A DNA stretch of 64,000 bases, from assembly GCA_944388585.1 (NCBI GenBank), contig CALXJI010000004.1, positions 156,737 to 220,736 on the forward strand, read 5' to 3'. The notes below the pieces were generated by a model that was not told where the DNA came from, did no database searches, and saw nothing but the letters and a program-made list of their open reading frames with translations. The position numbers were made by a program, and so were the translations under genes. Of the stretch, positions 1-9,087 are shown in pieces (the first letter of the stretch is position 1; every line of letters begins with the position of its first letter). This DNA is from an uncultured Clostridia bacterium. GTDB taxonomy: Bacteria; Bacillota; Clostridia; TANB77; CAG-465.

Positions 1-1372
1 GCGCTACCATATAATCATATGTTCTTTCATCTCCCATAACTCCTACAGAACGAGTATCTGTTAAAACTGCAAAATATTGACTTAAACTTTTATCTAAATT
101 ACTTTTACTAATTTCATCTCTAAATATATAATCTGCCTCTTTTAAAATATCTAGTTTTTCTTCTGTTATATCTCCTATAATTCTAATAGCAAGACCTGGA
201 CCTGGAAAAGGTTGTCTATTTACCAAATAATCTGGAAGACCTACTTCTTTTCCTACTTTCCTTACTTCATCTTTAAATAGATCCCTTAAGGGCTCTATTA
301 TTTCTTTAAAATCGACATAATCTGGAAGACCTCCAACATTATGATGACTTTTTATTACCGAGCTTTTTCCAAGACCACTTTCAATTACATCTGGATATAT
401 AGTCCCTTGAACAAGGTAATCTACTGTACCAATTTTTTTTGCTTCTTCTTCAAATACTCGTATAAATTCTTCTCCTATTATCTTTCTTTTTTTCTCAGGA
501 GAAGTTATTCCTTTAAGTTTATTTAAAAATCTATCTTTAGCATTTACTTTTACAAAATTTACATCAAATTTTTCTTTAAATATCTTTTCTACTTCTTCTA
601 CTTCGTTTTTTCTAAGGAGACCATGATCTACAAATATACAAGTTAAATTATTACCTATTGCTTTAGATAAAAGTACTGCTGCAACAGAAGAATCAACACC
701 ACCAGATAAAGCACATAGTGCTTTTTTATCTTTTATTTTTTCTTTTAAATTTTCAATTGTTGTCTTTGTAAAATAGTCCATTTTCCATAAACCTTTACAA
801 CCACAAATATCTATTACAAAATTTTCAATTATTTTATCTCCATCTATGGTATGATTTACTTCTGGATGAAATTGCACGCCATAGAAATTCTTATTTAAAT
901 TTTGCATCGCTGCAATTTTACAAGTATTACTTTTAGCTATTTTTTCAAACCCTTTTGGTACACTATCTACATAATCTGTATGACTCATAAGACAAATATT
1001 ACTACTTTTAAATCCTTTAAATAACTTTGAACTATTATCTAAGCTAACCTCCATTTGTCCATACTCTCTTTTAGTTGCTCTTTTAACTGCTCCACCAAGA
1101 GTATACGCCATAAGTTGCATTCCATAACAAATTCCAAGAATAGGTATACCAAGTTCAAATACTTCTATATCACATTTTGGTGCATCATCTGCATATATAC
1201 TTGATGGACCACCCGTAAAAATTATTCCTTTAGGATTTTTCTCTTTTATTTTTTCTATTGATATTGTATTGGGAACAACTTCACAATATACATTTTTTTC
1301 ACGAACTCTTCTGGCAATTAATTGATTATATTGTCCTCCAAAGTCTATTATTAAAATCTCTTCTTTTTCCAT
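1..1372 (-). CDS. guaA: GMP synthase (glutamine-hydrolysing), C-terminus cut by window edge
   Basis: Converts XMP to GMP with ATP and glutamine, the last step of guanine nucleotide synthesis in the cytoplasm. The reading frame runs from an ATG at 1372 off the left edge of the window. The N-terminal class I glutamine amidotransferase domain shows [20 protein letters not shown], the nucleophile motif GICYGMQ and the catalytic His-Glu in VQFHPEV. The ATP-pyrophosphatase domain shows the P-loop [12 protein letters not shown], followed by the dimerisation domain with [13 protein letters not shown]. About 457 codons are visible of a usual ~510. It lies 12 bases downstream of guaB, so the two are almost certainly cotranscribed. 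An AGGAG site precedes the ATG. Confidence 0.97.
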   Translation of the reverse strand, partial: MEKEEILIIDFGGQYNQLIARRVREKNVYCEVVPNTISIEKIKEKNPKGIIFTGGPSSIYADDAPKCDIEVFELGIPILGICYGMQLMAYTLGGAVKRATKREYGQMEVSLDNSSKLFKGFKSSNICLMSHTDYVDSVPKGFEKIAKSNTCKIAAMQNLNKNFYGVQFHPEVNHTIDGDKIIENFVIDICGCKGLWKMDYFTKTTIENLKEKIKDKKALCALSGGVDSSVAAVLLSKAIGNNLTCIFVDHGLLRKNEVEEVEKIFKEKFDVNFVKVNAKDRFLNKLKGITSPEKKRKIIGEEFIRVFEEEAKKIGTVDYLVQGTIYPDVIESGLGKSSVIKSHHNVGGLPDYVDFKEIIEPLRDLFKDEVRKVGKEVGLPDYLVNRQPFPGPGLAIRIIGDITEEKLDILKEADYIFRDEISKSNLDKSLSQYFAVLTDTRSVGVMGDERTYDYMVA

Positions 1373-1384
1373 TAGTATTACTCC

Positions 1385-2881
1385 TTATTCAATGTCCTTA
1401 GTTATTACATCATGTGCTCCACCCTCACGAATACTTACATTTGACACAAGAGTAAGTCTTGCATTTTCATGTAGATCTTGAATTGTTATTGAACCACAAT
1501 TACACATAGTAGATTTTATCTTATCTAATGTTATTGATAAGTTTTCCTTTAAAGTACCAGCATATGGAATATATGAGTCAACTCCCTCTTCAAAGGCAAG
1601 TTTAGTTTTACTTCCACCCATATCATATCTTTGCCAATTTCTTGCTCTATTTGAACCTTCTCCCCAATATTCTTTATAAAAGCTTCCATTTTTCTTTACA
1701 ACTCTTGTTGGACTTTCATCAAATCTTGCAAAATATCTTCCCATCATTACAAAATCTGCTCCAAGAGCTAAAGCAAGTGTTATATGATAATCGTGTACTA
1801 TACCACCATCTGAACATACTGGTATATATACACCTGTTTCTTCAAAATATTTATCTCTTTCTGCTACTACATCAATTAATGCGCTAGCTTGTCCTCTTCC
1901 TATACCTTTAGTCTCACGAGTAATACAAATAGAACCTCCGCCTACGCCAACTTTAACAAAGTCTGCTCCAGCTTCAGCAAGATATCTAAATCCTTGTGCA
2001 TCAACAACATTTCCTGCACCTATTTTTACATCATCACCATATTTTTTTCTAACAAAATCTATTGTATTTTTTTGCCAAACTGAATATCCATCAGATGAAT
2101 CAATACATAAAATATCTACACCTGCATCTACAAGTGCAGGGATTCTTTGCTCATAATCACGAGTATTAATACCAGCACCTACAACATATCTTTTTTCTTC
2201 ATCAAGTAATGAATTAGAATTATTTTTTCTATCTTCATAATCCTTTCTAAATACTAAAAATTTTAAGTTGCCTTCTTTATCCAATATAGGTAGACAACTT
2301 ATTTTATTTTCCCAAATTTTATCATTTGCCTCTTTAAGCGTTATTCCCTCATCCGCATAAACTAAATTTTCTTTACGATTCATAAAATTTTCTATTTTTT
2401 CGTCTAAATTATCTCTTGAAAGTCTATAGTCTTTATCTGTAACTAACCCTAAAAATTTTCCATTTGCAGTTCCATCATCTGTAATCATTACTGTAGAATG
2501 TCCAGTTTGCTCAACAAGCTTTACTACATCTCTTAGTGTAGCATATGGTGTAACATTAGAATCACTTATTACAAAACCAGCTTTATTTTTCTTAACATTT
2601 TCAACCATCTTTGCTTGTGACTCAATAGATTGAGAACCAAAGATAAATGCAATTCCTCCTTCTCTTGCAAGCGCTACCCCCATTTCTTCACCAGAAACAG
2701 ATTGCATAATTGCAGAAACCATCGGAATATTTGCACATAACTTTGGTTCTTCATTTTTCTTAAATTTTACTATTGGTGTTTTTAATGATACATTCTCAGG
2801 AATACATTTTTCTGTAGTTAAATTTGGTAATAGTAAAAACTCGCTAAATGTTCTTGAGATATCTGATAATATTTTACTCAT
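1385..2881 (-). CDS. guaB: IMP dehydrogenase
   Basis: Oxidises IMP to XMP with NAD+, the committed step to GMP. The 498-residue protein has a TIM barrel interrupted by a CBS pair (about residues 100-220: [11 protein letters not shown]...GLVTDKDYR and [11 protein letters not shown]). The active-site loop [19 protein letters not shown] places the catalytic cysteine at about residue 319, and the flap region contains [12 protein letters not shown]. The loop [10 protein letters not shown] differs from the GPGSICTTR form of the common bacterial enzyme and resembles the divergent type known from protists such as Tritrichomonas. An AGGAGGAG-type ribosome site precedes the ATG, and guaA follows in the same operon. 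Confidence 0.96.
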   Translation of the reverse strand: MSKILSDISRTFSEFLLLPNLTTEKCIPENVSLKTPIVKFKKNEEPKLCANIPMVSAIMQSVSGEEMGVALAREGGIAFIFGSQSIESQAKMVENVKKNKAGFVISDSNVTPYATLRDVVKLVEQTGHSTVMITDDGTANGKFLGLVTDKDYRLSRDNLDEKIENFMNRKENLVYADEGITLKEANDKIWENKISCLPILDKEGNLKFLVFRKDYEDRKNNSNSLLDEEKRYVVGAGINTRDYEQRIPALVDAGVDILCIDSSDGYSVWQKNTIDFVRKKYGDDVKIGAGNVVDAQGFRYLAEAGADFVKVGVGGGSICITRETKGIGRGQASALIDVVAERDKYFEETGVYIPVCSDGGIVHDYHITLALALGADFVMMGRYFARFDESPTRVVKKNGSFYKEYWGEGSNRARNWQRYDMGGSKTKLAFEEGVDSYIPYAGTLKENLSITLDKIKSTMCNCGSITIQDLHENARLTLVSNVSIREGGAHDVITKDIE

Positions 2882-2914
2882 TTTTCTCCTCCTTCTATAA
2901 AAATATGTAGATAC

Positions 2915-2943
2915 ATTATATATTTTTTTTATGATTTTTACAA
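2915..2943 (-). promoter_or_regulatory. Likely sigma-A promoter of guaBA
   Basis: On the minus strand a TTGTAA -35 box is followed after 17 bases by a perfect TATAAT -10 box, about 35 bases upstream of the guaB start. No guanine riboswitch or other leader structure was recognised between promoter and start. Confidence 0.65.
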
Positions 2944-2980
2944 GTATTTTCGAGGAAAAAACGCAAATAATTCTCTTATT

Positions 2981-3847
2981 TTAAACTATGCCATGCTCAT
3001 ACAAATAACTTTTCATAGTTCTATATCCTAAAGTTACCATATAGTCTATTTTAGATACATCAAGAAGTGATATATTTCTACTTTCTATATCTAGCATATA
3101 ATCTGCTTGTTTTATTTGCCATTCATTTATTTCATGCCCCATAATATCAAAAGACTTAAGAGCTGTATCTATTATATTATGAGGCTCTCTATTATTATCT
3201 ATTTTTTCAAAATACACCACTAAAATTTTCTCATTACGCTCTCTTATGTCTTTTAATATAGTAACTGGGCTATTTACACGAGTTCCACCATCTATAAGCA
3301 AATGATTTCCTATTCTTTTTGGTGAAAAAGCTGCAGGAAAAGCAGTACTTGCTCTTACTATACTAGACAATCTGCCATTATATACAATTTCTGGTACATC
3401 ATCATAATATGTAGTATTTCTATTTATTTTTCTACTACAAAAATATACAATTTTTCCATCTATTATATCTACTGCAGGAATTGCACATGGAATATTTACC
3501 TGACAAATATCTATCTTACCTTTTCTATAACACATATTATGTATTATATATTCAATATTATTTCCTTTTGCTAATGATTTTAATTTTATTTTTCCAGTAA
3601 ATAAAGTTCCAAGAACTTTAAAAGGAATTAACTTATCATAATCTGTTATGCATTTACAATATTTTTTAAATATATAATATATTTCATCTGGAGAATATCC
3701 ACATGCATATAATGATGCAACAATACTACCACTACTAGTTCCAGATATAGAGCTTATTTTTATTCCTTCTTCCTCTAAAGCTTTTAAAACACCGATGTGT
3801 GCAGCTCCCTTTACTCCTCCACCACTTAAAGCTAATCCTAGCTCCAT
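2981..3847 (-). CDS. Patatin-like phospholipase family protein
   Basis: A predicted serine acyl hydrolase of 288 residues. The oxyanion motif SGGGVKGAAHIG is near the N-terminus, the nucleophile elbow GTSSGS (G-x-S-x-G) at about residue 37, and the catalytic aspartate in DGGTR at about residue 188. Together these give the complete Ser-Asp dyad of bacterial RssA/YlbK-like patatins. There is no signal peptide, so it is probably cytoplasmic; the substrate is unknown. It lies downstream of ruvC. Its Shine-Dalgarno sequence sits in the arm of a hairpin (see 3850-3884). A second, longer patatin lies at 59896-61071, and the two share only the catalytic motifs. Confidence 0.88.
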   Translation of the reverse strand: MELGLALSGGGVKGAAHIGVLKALEEEGIKISSISGTSSGSIVASLYACGYSPDEIYYIFKKYCKCITDYDKLIPFKVLGTLFTGKIKLKSLAKGNNIEYIIHNMCYRKGKIDICQVNIPCAIPAVDIIDGKIVYFCSRKINRNTTYYDDVPEIVYNGRLSSIVRASTAFPAAFSPKRIGNHLLIDGGTRVNSPVTILKDIRERNEKILVVYFEKIDNNREPHNIIDTALKSFDIMGHEINEWQIKQADYMLDIESRNISLLDVSKIDYMVTLGYRTMKSYLYEHGIV

Positions 3848-3849
3848 AA

Positions 3850-3884
3850 AAAATACACCTCCTACTTTGTAGTTAGTGTATTTT
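3850..3884 (-). promoter_or_regulatory. Hairpin overlapping the patatin ribosome-binding site
   Basis: On the minus strand AAAATACAC pairs with GTGTATTTT (9 bp), enclosing an inner CTAC/GTAG stem with an AAA loop. The AGGAGGTG ribosome site of the patatin gene lies in the internal bulge and right arm, and the right arm runs into a T tract just before the ATG. It could be a terminator for ruvC or an RNA structure that hides the patatin ribosome site. Confidence 0.5.
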
Positions 3885-3892
3885 ATGACTTT

Positions 3893-4552
3893 TTATTTTA
3901 ATATGTTACTTATGCCTTTTTCTTTACTCTTTGATTTTTTTTCTTTTTCAAGCGCTTTCTTTATCATTTTATCTCTTTTTTTTAGTAATTCTTTATCTTT
4001 TTGAGACTCTTTTATATAAATCTCTTCAAGTTTAGTATAGCTTTTTTTCTTACTTTTATCTGTACCATCAAACTCGGTATATCTATTATATTGAGTATGG
4101 CAAATTGCAAGAGCTAATGCATCTGCAGTATCATCAAGTTTAGGCATATTTTCAAGTTTTAAAAATCTTTTAAGCATATCCATTACCTGATGCTTATTTG
4201 CTCTTCCATACCCCACAATCGCCTGTTTTGCTTGAATTGGTGTATATTCATATATATCTATATTATGTTTAGATAGCGTGTTTAAAATGACACCTCTTGC
4301 TTGTGCAACTTTAATAGCTGTTGTTGTATTGGTATTAAAATATAAGTCTTCAATAGATGCTACATCAATGTTTTTATGCCTTAAAAGGATTGCTTCTAAA
4401 TCCTCTTCTATTTTATTAAGTCTTTTTGGAAAATAACTATTTTCAGGTGTAGTAATACATCCATATTCTAATATTTTATATTGATTATTACTAAAATTTA
4501 TTATCCCATAACCTATTCTTCCAAATCCTGGATCAATACCAAGTATTACCAT
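3893..4552 (-). CDS. ruvC: Crossover junction endodeoxyribonuclease RuvC
   Basis: Resolves Holliday junctions during recombination. The RNase H-like fold is evident: ILGIDPGFGRIGYGII with catalytic Asp7, ASIEDLYF with Glu68, QAKQAIVGYGRANKHQV, and the final acidic cluster LDDTADALALAICH (Asp141/Asp144). The core ends near residue 155; a Lys/Glu-rich tail of about 60 residues follows, giving 219 residues against a usual ~165-180. The tail is charged and probably disordered. ruvA and ruvB, often adjacent in other bacteria, are not in this window. The ATG has no ribosome site at normal spacing (see 4561-4588). Confidence 0.94.
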   Translation of the reverse strand: MVILGIDPGFGRIGYGIINFSNNQYKILEYGCITTPENSYFPKRLNKIEEDLEAILLRHKNIDVASIEDLYFNTNTTTAIKVAQARGVILNTLSKHNIDIYEYTPIQAKQAIVGYGRANKHQVMDMLKRFLKLENMPKLDDTADALALAICHTQYNRYTEFDGTDKSKKKSYTKLEEIYIKESQKDKELLKKRDKMIKKALEKEKKSKSKEKGISNILK

Positions 4553-4560
4553 AATACATT

Positions 4561-4588
4561 TATGATATATACAAAAAAATATATCATA
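4561..4588 (-). promoter_or_regulatory. Leader hairpin between Shine-Dalgarno and ruvC start
   Basis: The only good ribosome site upstream of ruvC, AAAGGAG at about 4590-4596, lies roughly 40 bases before the ATG. The 9-bp inverted repeat TATGATATA/TATATCATA occupies the gap. Folding it would bring the ribosome site to within about 10 unpaired bases of the start. A terminator role is less likely because the T run lies in the loop. Confidence 0.4.
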
Positions 4589-4627
4589 TACTCCTTTCTT
4601 TTATAAAATATATATTTTTAACTTTTA

Positions 4628-5185
4628 TCAACCAGCCCATGATGAAATAAACCTCATCATAGATACAACGCCAAAAATAATAAATCCCAAACAAATATTA
4701 ATTATCATTTTATATGTATAATATTTTTTAATAATACCTTTTTCATTCTCATTTAAAATTTCATTACTAGATAACTTTATAATTAATATTATATTTGCAA
4801 TTACTCTAGTAGGTACATATATTAATATAAACAGTTGAACTACTGTAATTAATGATTCATATATATATCTATCATCTGTATTAGTATAATTAATAACATC
4901 TTGTAGAGCCGGTGGTAAATCTAGTTCATTACTATCATTTATATCATTTTGTCTAATATACATTTCATTTATTACATTCAATGCATAAATCCCTATAAAA
5001 AATACTAAGTATACTATTAACAATATTTTAACGTATTTATTTATACGCTTAACCAAATCTAATTTTTTTGCTTTTTCAATTATATCTTTATTTTCTTTTT
5101 TCAATAAAACATGATTAACAATTGTTATAATAACTACAACAATTGATACTATAGGACAAACAAATAACAATAATATTATATCCAT
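4628..5185 (-). CDS. Hypothetical membrane protein, paralogue of 5252-5776
   Basis: Not recognised as a named family. The 185-residue product has about four hydrophobic segments: N-terminal (residues 3-28), about 50-70, about 112-136 and the C-terminal end (155-175). Short charged loops lie between them. The segment NENEKGIIKKYY before the last span matches NENEKALIEKIY in the neighbouring gene, and topology and length agree, so the pair probably arose by tandem duplication. A GGGGGAG ribosome site precedes the ATG. No catalytic motif is visible. Confidence 0.75.
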   Translation of the reverse strand: MDIILLLFVCPIVSIVVVIITIVNHVLLKKENKDIIEKAKKLDLVKRINKYVKILLIVYLVFFIGIYALNVINEMYIRQNDINDSNELDLPPALQDVINYTNTDDRYIYESLITVVQLFILIYVPTRVIANIILIIKLSSNEILNENEKGIIKKYYTYKMIINICLGFIIFGVVSMMRFISSWAG

Positions 5186-5251
5186 ATTCTCCCCCTTTAT
5201 ATAAAATATACTTTAACTTATTTTTATAAAATATTCCCCTTAAGCTAAGAA

Positions 5252-5776
5252 CTAATAATAAGGCTCACTAAATACAAATCCCCATATAACTCTATAAACA
5301 TCTAAAAATATAAACAAAAATATTAATCCTAAAATAGAAACATTATAGATTTTCTCAATTAAAGCTTTTTCATTTTCATTTATTTTTTTACATTTATTTA
5401 CATATATCTTTATTATTATACTCTTTAATATATATATTATAAAAGCCCAAATTATAAGAGTAGTAATTGTAGTAAAAATTTCTGTAGTTGGTGTCCTAAC
5501 TACTACTTTAAACATTTCACTCATTAGCACGCTATATTCAATTATACTGTTTATAGATAAGATTATTGAAAAAGTAACTAAACCTATTATAATTGCAAAC
5601 ATAATGTAGTTAAATATTTGTATTCCTTTTAATTTTTCTCTTATTCCTTTTAAAGTATTATTTTCCTCTTGTGTTAAATTTTCTATATTCTTTTTAATCT
5701 TAAAAATTCTTTTTAAACAAAAAGCACCTAATACTATTAAAAATATCAACAAAACAATTAATTTAATTATTTCCAT
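5252..5776 (-). CDS. Hypothetical membrane protein, paralogue of 4628-5185
   Basis: Not recognised as a named family. The 174-residue product has an N-terminal hydrophobic segment (residues 4-22), two central spans (about 55-80 and 95-120) and a C-terminal span (145-165). The Lys/Glu-rich cytoplasmic stretch NENEKALIEKIY is shared with the next gene downstream. It starts 18 bases after the debranching-like gene, so it may be the tail of the ftsY-murB-yvcK operon. A GAGGTAG ribosome site supports the ATG. Confidence 0.75.
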   Translation of the reverse strand: MEIIKLIVLLIFLIVLGAFCLKRIFKIKKNIENLTQEENNTLKGIREKLKGIQIFNYIMFAIIIGLVTFSIILSINSIIEYSVLMSEMFKVVVRTPTTEIFTTITTLIIWAFIIYILKSIIIKIYVNKCKKINENEKALIEKIYNVSILGLIFLFIFLDVYRVIWGFVFSEPYY

Positions 5777-5794
5777 ACTATCTACCTCAAACTA

Positions 5795-7612
5795 TTACAT
5801 AAACATATGATATAATCTTACCATTTCAGCATTTGTAAGAATATCATAACTCATACCATCAATTGCAACACCTTTTTCACTGTAAACTTTTTTAGTTCCA
5901 CCATTTACATATTTTCCCACATCTTGTAATAATTCTTTAACAAGATTATATGCTATTTTTTGTGATGCCCTAGTTATTCCTGTAAGTCTTAAATTTGCTT
6001 TTATAAAATGTGCCATATATTTTGGATATATAAGTCCATCATAATGTGGTGAATACTTAGAAACACTTCTAAGTCCATATGGTGTATATAACTCTTTAAA
6101 TATAGAATCTAGTAATTTATTTGGAATATCATCACTTACACAAGGAAACGATAAACTTAAAGTATAAATCATTTCAATATTTGCATATGACTCTTCTTCA
6201 TCAATTCGTCTTTTCATTATATTCTTTTCTTTAATCCAAAACTCATTTTCAATCAAATTTTTAAAATAAGTTTCTTGTATTTCAAACTGTTTATCCGTAT
6301 CTCCTATCCAAGTTAATATATTTAAATATATCTTAATTGCATTAAGCATTAAAGCTGTAATCTCTATAGACTTAAAACAAGTAGCTCTATTTTCTGGCTC
6401 TATTAAATTATATAAAATTTCCTTTATCGAATCCATATAAAGTTCAATTCTTCCTTCTTTTTGAAGAATTCTATTTACAGCTTCAATGTACCATAATCTC
6501 AAGATATTGTATTTTTCTTTTAAATCATCTTTAAGTTCTAATTTAGATATCTCTTTTATCATCTTATATATATTTAAAACAGTAATCTTTGCTTCCTTTA
6601 CACGTTTGAAATATAAATATTTTCCTTCTACTGCACGAACTATATCTATGAGTTCATCGATGTCTTTTTCTAGCTCTTGCTCAGTTAACAAATGTATTAA
6701 ATTTTTATAATCATTTTCAAAGAATTTTGAATATGGAAGAGTTGTAATCATAATGTCTTTCATATTGGAATTAATCATAGACTTTGCCAAGTCTTGCAAT
6801 TCTATAAAACTATCATCTACATCAAATGTGGCATTTTTATTTCTAATTTCTATATTATTAAATACATCTAATACATTTATGTCTTCTAAATTAAAATCTT
6901 TATATGAACAAAATACATATAATTTTGTTTCACTAAGTCCTTTTATATCTGACTCAAAATGTCCACATATTGCTAAGTCTTCAAAATATATTTCCTTTTT
7001 TAATTCTGTATTTACAAGCTCATGCTTTACTTCTCTTAACACATTATTATCTGCAACCCAATTCATTTTATCCGATTTTAGTGATAAATTTTCTTGTTTT
7101 AAAACACTAATTGAGATAAATGTACCATCGTCTGTATCTCTTTGATTAAATTTTAGCATACTATTATTTTTCATATTATAAAAATCTCTATATGTTATTA
7201 GTGGAATAACTTTAAACTTAACATTACTTCTTAACATATTTTTTATAGTATACTCTATACATAATATTCCTTCATTTTCAACAAACGAAAATCTTTTTGA
7301 ATAGCTTAAATCTGAAAAATTATATTCAAAATAATTTTTTTCCAAGTCAATACTTGTTAAATATTCTTTTGTATTCATCTCTTTTGAATTTGTATCAATT
7401 TCTACCATTCTATATGTATTTCCATCTATATCAAAAGTTTCTACAATATTTTCTAACAAAACTCTTCCATTTTTTATATACATTCCATGATAAGGCTTTT
7501 TTGTATATAGTGTACCTGTTGTACAAAAACATATCTTAGAGTTGTCAGTTAAAGAATATTCAATTTGTCTTGCTTGTTCATAATTATTTATTTCTCTTTT
7601 GTATTTAAACAT
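5795..7612 (-). CDS. Divergent glycogen-debranching-enzyme-like protein
   Basis: A 605-residue cytoplasmic protein whose layout resembles bacterial amylo-alpha-1,6-glucosidases. There is a beta-rich N-terminal half (sugar-binding GDE_N-like, with LCIEYTIKNMLRSNVKFKV) and an (alpha/alpha)6-type C-terminal half (LRLWYIEAVNRIL, YTPYGLRSVSKYSPHYDG, KYMAHFIKANLRLTG). At the place where family members have an HQG...WPW stretch, this protein reads YDGLIYPKYM. The active-site signature is therefore absent and glycosidase activity is doubtful. It begins 3 bases after yvcK and may have a regulatory or sugar-sensing role there. The homology rests on pattern resemblance only. Confidence 0.6.
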   Translation of the reverse strand: MFKYKREINNYEQARQIEYSLTDNSKICFCTTGTLYTKKPYHGMYIKNGRVLLENIVETFDIDGNTYRMVEIDTNSKEMNTKEYLTSIDLEKNYFEYNFSDLSYSKRFSFVENEGILCIEYTIKNMLRSNVKFKVIPLITYRDFYNMKNNSMLKFNQRDTDDGTFISISVLKQENLSLKSDKMNWVADNNVLREVKHELVNTELKKEIYFEDLAICGHFESDIKGLSETKLYVFCSYKDFNLEDINVLDVFNNIEIRNKNATFDVDDSFIELQDLAKSMINSNMKDIMITTLPYSKFFENDYKNLIHLLTEQELEKDIDELIDIVRAVEGKYLYFKRVKEAKITVLNIYKMIKEISKLELKDDLKEKYNILRLWYIEAVNRILQKEGRIELYMDSIKEILYNLIEPENRATCFKSIEITALMLNAIKIYLNILTWIGDTDKQFEIQETYFKNLIENEFWIKEKNIMKRRIDEEESYANIEMIYTLSLSFPCVSDDIPNKLLDSIFKELYTPYGLRSVSKYSPHYDGLIYPKYMAHFIKANLRLTGITRASQKIAYNLVKELLQDVGKYVNGGTKKVYSEKGVAIDGMSYDILTNAEMVRLYHMFM

Positions 7613-7615
7613 TTC

Positions 7616-9085
7616 CTACTCCTTTGAGATTTCATCTTTTATTTTATTTATAGTAGCTTGTGTTTTCTCACTTGTTTTTATCTCTTTTGGCTTTTTATTC
7701 TTCTTTTGTTTTTCTATTTTTTTCTGTACGTTTTTTCTTTTTGCATTTTGCATTTTTGCTTTAATAAATTTCTTACCATTAAGAATTTTTTCTTTTTGCA
7801 TATGTTTTCTTTTAACTGATACAATATTTAAATCTCCTATTGATTTTGTCAAAGATAAAGTCATAATTATCTCTGCAAGTCTATCTGCATCATGTATTAA
7901 AGCATTCTTAGCAGTTAAAACTAAATCTTCTTGAATTACACATATTGCTCTATTTTGTATATTTTCAAGATCTATTGTTACTGCTGTTGAATCTTCCTGA
8001 TTGAAATCTTTTATCATTTCAGGTGTTATTTCACCATTATTTACTATTGCATAATCTAGTACATGTTTTCCTAGATATCTTTCAACTTCATTTATATATC
8101 TTGCAAGAGTATATCCTTCTGTTTGACCTGGTTGATTCATAATGTTTGCAACATATACTTTTTTTGCTTTAGATTTTACAATAGCTTTTGTTACATCTTC
8201 AAATAATAGATTTGATATAATAGATGTATATAATGATCCTGGACCAAGTACTATAATATTTGCTTTTTTAATTGCATCTATTACTTCTGGAACAACTTTT
8301 AAACTTCCATCTTTCAAAAATACTTGCTTTATTGCTGTTCTTGTTTCTCTTACTCTTTCGCTAATATTTTCTTTTCCAACAACCACTTCACCATTTTCAA
8401 GACCTGCACAAAGTATTAACTCATCTGTTGTTACAGGATAAATATCTCCTTGTACTTTAAATATATCTGATAGCTTGTCTATAGCTTTTGGAAAACTTCC
8501 TGTAATATCTGTTAGCGCATTTATTATTAAGTTTCCAACAGATGTATCACCTACTGTTTTATATGTTAAAAGCTTAGAAAAATCTGACTCAGATGTAGAT
8601 AAAGCAGACACACACTTTCTAATATCACCTGGTGTTATTCTTTCTTCTTTACTCATAGCTGATGTTAGTGTATAGTCATCTGCTGAAACATTTACTACTG
8701 CTGTAATATTTGATGTATATTCTTTAAGTCCTTTAAGTAAATTAGGAAGACCAGATCCTCCACCGATTACCACTACTCTTGGACCTTTTTTAAGTCTTGG
8801 ATCACCATATAATAATTGTCTTATACGTACATTTTTATTTCTCTTTGAAATATTTTTAAGAGAAACAAGTAATATATTTCTTTGTGCTAAAATAAATGAA
8901 AATATTATTCCAAATATAGATAAAGTAATTAAAAGTACATATGCTATAAGCATAGTAGGAGTTAAATCACTTGTTCTACCTAAACTTATTCCACAAAATA
9001 TTAAAAGTAATACTGATACAATAAGCGTAAATATATATCTTTTTACTCTAGCTCCTGGCTTTAACCATTCTAATAAATCTTTCAT
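7616..9085 (-). CDS. yvcK: YvcK/CofD-family gluconeogenesis factor with membrane anchor
   Basis: The YvcK family binds UDP-sugars and is needed for wall synthesis and growth on gluconeogenic carbon. The 489-residue protein carries two N-terminal membrane spans (residues about 17-36 and 42-66). The CofD-like domain follows: VVVIGGGSGLPNLLKGLKEY, VNVSADDYTLTS, ILCAGLENGEVVVG, VLGPGSLYTSIISNLL and NIMNQPGQTEGYT. A Lys-rich tail of about 60 residues follows. It lies 2 bases after murB, matching its wall role. rapZ and whiA, its usual Firmicutes neighbours, are missing here. Confidence 0.92.
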   Translation of the reverse strand: MKDLLEWLKPGARVKRYIFTLIVSVLLLIFCGISLGRTSDLTPTMLIAYVLLITLSIFGIIFSFILAQRNILLVSLKNISKRNKNVRIRQLLYGDPRLKKGPRVVVIGGGSGLPNLLKGLKEYTSNITAVVNVSADDYTLTSAMSKEERITPGDIRKCVSALSTSESDFSKLLTYKTVGDTSVGNLIINALTDITGSFPKAIDKLSDIFKVQGDIYPVTTDELILCAGLENGEVVVGKENISERVRETRTAIKQVFLKDGSLKVVPEVIDAIKKANIIVLGPGSLYTSIISNLLFEDVTKAIVKSKAKKVYVANIMNQPGQTEGYTLARYINEVERYLGKHVLDYAIVNNGEITPEMIKDFNQEDSTAVTIDLENIQNRAICVIQEDLVLTAKNALIHDADRLAEIIMTLSLTKSIGDLNIVSVKRKHMQKEKILNGKKFIKAKMQNAKRKNVQKKIEKQKKNKKPKEIKTSEKTQATINKIKDEISKE

Positions 9086-9087
9086 AA

